From: Actinoplanes xinjiangensis
GTDB taxonomy: Bacteria > Actinomycetota > Actinomycetes > Mycobacteriales > Micromonosporaceae
NCBI RefSeq assembly: GCF_003148685.1
Contig: NZ_QGGR01000008.1
Location: forward strand, 124,001 to 188,000
Length of the DNA stretch: 64,000 bases
Direction of reading: 5' to 3'
The notes below the pieces were generated by a model. It searched no databases and was not told where the DNA came from. It was given only the letters and a program-made list of their open reading frames with translations. This document shows positions 59,452 through 64,000 of this stretch, piece after piece (position 1 is the stretch's first letter; each line of letters starts with the position of its first letter). Made by a program: the position numbers and the translations under genes.

Positions 59452-60657
59452 TCACCGGCCCCGCAGTGCGGCGCGCACCGGTCCGGTCTTGGCGGCGGCC
59501 TCATCCACTTCGGCGACCGGGTCGCTGTCGATGGTGATGCCGCCCCCGGCCCAGACGTGGGCGCGGCTGCCGTCGACGGCGACGGTGCGGATGCTCAGGC
59601 CGAGGTCCAGGTGGTCGTGACCGATCCAGCCCAGCGCGCCCATGCTGACGCCCCGGCCGACCGGTTCGAGGGCGGCGATCCGCGCCAGGGCGGCCAGTTT
59701 CGGGGCGCCGGTGACGCTGCCGCCGGGGCAGACGGCCCGCAACAGGGCGGCCAGGCCCACGCCGGGGTCCAGGTCGGCGGACACGACCGACTCCGCCTGC
59801 CACAGACCTGACCATTCGCGTACGGCGAACAGCTCGTCCACCCGCACCGGCCCGGTGCCCGGGAGCCGGGCGAGGTCGTTGCGTTCCAGATCGACGATCA
59901 TCACGTGTTCGGCGCGTTCCTTGGCGGAGGCGAGCAGTTCCCGGCGGCCGGCGGCGGTGGCCGGGCGGGTGCCCTTGATCGGCCGGGTGACGACCCGGCC
60001 GTCGCGGACCTCGACGAGGGTCTCCGGGGACGCGGTGGCGACCGCCCATCCGTCGCCGGTCAGGACACCGCCGTAGCGGGCGCCGGCGAGGGCGGCGACA
60101 CGGCGCAGGGCCGGGCCGGGGTCGCCGGTGTACGCCGCGGACGCGTGCCCGACGATGTTGACCTGGTAGACGTCGCCCCGCCCGATGGCGGCCCGGACCT
60201 CGTCGACGGCGGTGGCGTGGTCGGCGCGGGTCCAGCTCTCCCGCCACGGCCCGAGGCTCCACCGGTCACCGGACATGTCACCGGTCGGTGTGACATCGCG
60301 GGCATGTCGGTAAACAACGGCGTATACATCAGGAATGCCGGGCACAGGAGAGCGCGATCCGATGACACCGCCTGCCATCACGGCCCCAGCATCGGCGGAT
60401 ACATAGAGTGATGCCCCGCAGATGTCGCCATCGCCGATCGTCTGGTATTTGTCACCCGTTCGGCCGAGGTTACGCACCGGTAGTCCGTTGTCGGCGAGGT
60501 ACCGCGCCACAAGCTCGGCAGGGTCACCGGGATCACCCCGATGCCATCGAAAGGCGCTTAACGCGTGGTGACGGGCATGGCAGCCCGCCGGAGCCCCCGG
60601 CGGACGGCCGATCGGAGGTAGCGGACAGTGGTCGACGGCCCCTCCGGCGTGGAGCAT
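59452..60657 (-). CDS. pabB: Aminodeoxychorismate synthase component I (PabB-like)
   Basis: About 401 residues. The chorismate-binding core is complete: GRGDVYQVNIVGHASAAYTG, TRPIKGTRPATAAGR, AEHVMIVDLERNDLARLPG, VCPGGSVTGAPKLAAL and VWAGGGITIDSDPVAE. PIKGTRP favours PabB over TrpE. It converts chorismate with ammonia to aminodeoxychorismate for folate. No pabA or pabC is adjacent. The N-terminal start is uncertain; the first 35 residues have no family character. Confidence 0.85.
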   Translation of the reverse strand: MLHAGGAVDHCPLPPIGRPPGAPAGCHARHHALSAFRWHRGDPGDPAELVARYLADNGLPVRNLGRTGDKYQTIGDGDICGASLYVSADAGAVMAGGVIGSRSPVPGIPDVYAVVYRHARDVTPTGDMSGDRWSLGPWRESWTRADHATAVDEVRAAIGRGDVYQVNIVGHASAAYTGDPGPALRRVAALAGARYGGVLTGDGWAVATASPETLVEVRDGRVVTRPIKGTRPATAAGRRELLASAKERAEHVMIVDLERNDLARLPGTGPVRVDELFAVREWSGLWQAESVVSADLDPGVGLAALLRAVCPGGSVTGAPKLAALARIAALEPVGRGVSMGALGWIGHDHLDLGLSIRTVAVDGSRAHVWAGGGITIDSDPVAEVDEAAAKTGPVRAALRGR

Positions 60658-60776
60658 GGGAACCGAGGATCCGCGAGCCGACGCCGTCACCGGGTTGAAC
60701 CAGTGTCGTTCGATGTGAGGTAACGTTCGTCACCGCAATTGTGAACCTTCACACAGCCCCCAACCGGAGTAAACCG

Positions 60777-60977
60777 ATGTGCCAGCACCTGATCGCCTGC
60801 CCCCCAGCCGACGCCACCGACCGTGAGGCCGCCCGCATCATCGCGACCTTCCAGGAGCAGGGATGGAGCCTGCTCTGCAACGGCGTCATCGTCTTCGAGG
60901 ACACCGGTGAGCTGCTCCCCGACGGCACCACGATCGAGCCGCACCGCGGCCCGGCCGTGCACGCCCTGGCAGCCTGA
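60777..60977 (+). CDS. DUF5999-type small protein
   Basis: The product is 66 residues. MCQHLIACPPADATDREAAR and GWSLLCNGVIVFEDTGELLP match the actinobacterial DUF5999 family. Cys residues at 2, 8 and 34 could bind metal. GGAG stands eight bases before the ATG. Function unknown. It is a single gene divergent from pabB. Confidence 0.85.
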   Translation: MCQHLIACPPADATDREAARIIATFQEQGWSLLCNGVIVFEDTGELLPDGTTIEPHRGPAVHALAA

Positions 60978-61091
60978 CCACACCCACGACACGCGACGCA
61001 GCGTAGTCAATCGAGGACCACGGAAGCGGCGCAGGCCGCGATCATCGACGACCGCGACCTGCGCAACAGGAGAAACTGAGCCCGAAGCGGG

Positions 61092-63899
<2,808 letters not shown>

Positions 63900-64000
63900 G
63901 GGCGACTCCTGGCGTGAGAAGGTCGAGAAGCAACCTCCCCCTCTGTCATACCCAGATTGCGGCATTTCAGAGTTGCCAACCCGCGCGGTCCTTTTGCCTG

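Noticed and set aside
63900..64000. Glycine riboswitch upstream of gcvP
   Set aside because: None of the conserved aptamer segments or tandem stems are visible in the 100 bases available; the leader may extend past the window edge.

Overview
The window comes from a very GC-rich actinobacterium, most plausibly a member of the Micromonosporaceae close to Actinoplanes. Supporting signs are the extreme third-position GC, frequent GTG and TTG starts, several SigE-type or ECF sigma factors, TPR-GGDEF proteins, CBM-bearing secreted hydrolases, and small actinobacterial families (DUF5999, DUF6069, DUF3224, DUF309). It looks like ordinary chromosome. I see no insertion sequence, integrase, tRNA, rRNA or CRISPR array. 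About 65 coding genes, three clear pseudogenes and several regulatory sites are supported.

Region by region. 1-4.4 kb: the 3' part of an RNA-repair-like 2H phosphoesterase/nucleotidyltransferase fusion, then a three-gene operon in which a sigma factor lies between a lipoprotein and a membrane protein with homologous extracellular domains, then a lysozyme-like exported protein. 4.5-8.2 kb: a stress cluster with a leader (short upstream ORF over a terminator), a 40-residue CxxC protein, a TraR/DksA protein, a universal stress protein, a PucR-type regulator and a DUF309 fusion. 8.2-13.4 kb: a Pls/PosA-type NRPS-like protein translationally coupled to an M1 peptidase. 13.6-22.4 kb: a TPR-diguanylate cyclase and many small genes, including a decayed DUF6928-like gene, a hydrolase/TetR divergent pair and a lipoprotein behind a CebR-like box. 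22.6-30 kb: an M20 peptidase, a TetR/DHA2-efflux unit with twin operators, a flavoprotein, a SigJ-like sigma factor and its downstream membrane gene.

30-38.9 kb: a cold-shock gene with an attenuator-like leader, an LPxTG surface protein, a NarL-type two-component system, a methyltransferase, a large Orn/Lys/Arg decarboxylase and two membrane-anchored proteins. 39-47.6 kb: a polysaccharide region with a CBM2-metallopeptidase divergent from a GH5 mannanase across a perfect LacI-type palindrome, and a second TPR-diguanylate cyclase divergent from a GH81 beta-1,3-glucanase across another LacI-type palindrome. 47.6-50.6 kb: a propeller lyase-like protein coupled to a hydrolase and divergent from a TetR; all three carry in-frame low-complexity or tandem-repeat expansions. 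51-57.5 kb: small proteins, a SagB-like double nitroreductase, an SMI1/KNR4 protein, a methyltransferase, and an ArsR/MFS divergent pair destroyed by a deletion through their shared promoter. 57.5-64 kb: a methyltransferase coupled to peptide deformylase, a SigE-type sigma factor, PabB, a DUF5999 protein and GcvP.

The most promising leads for something new are the sigma factor with paired surface domains (1.4-3.3 kb), the two stress-gene leaders in which a short ORF overlaps an intrinsic terminator (4.56-4.65 kb and 31.0 kb), and the three neighbouring genes with independent repeat expansions (48-50 kb). All function calls come from motif and family recognition by eye, without database searches.
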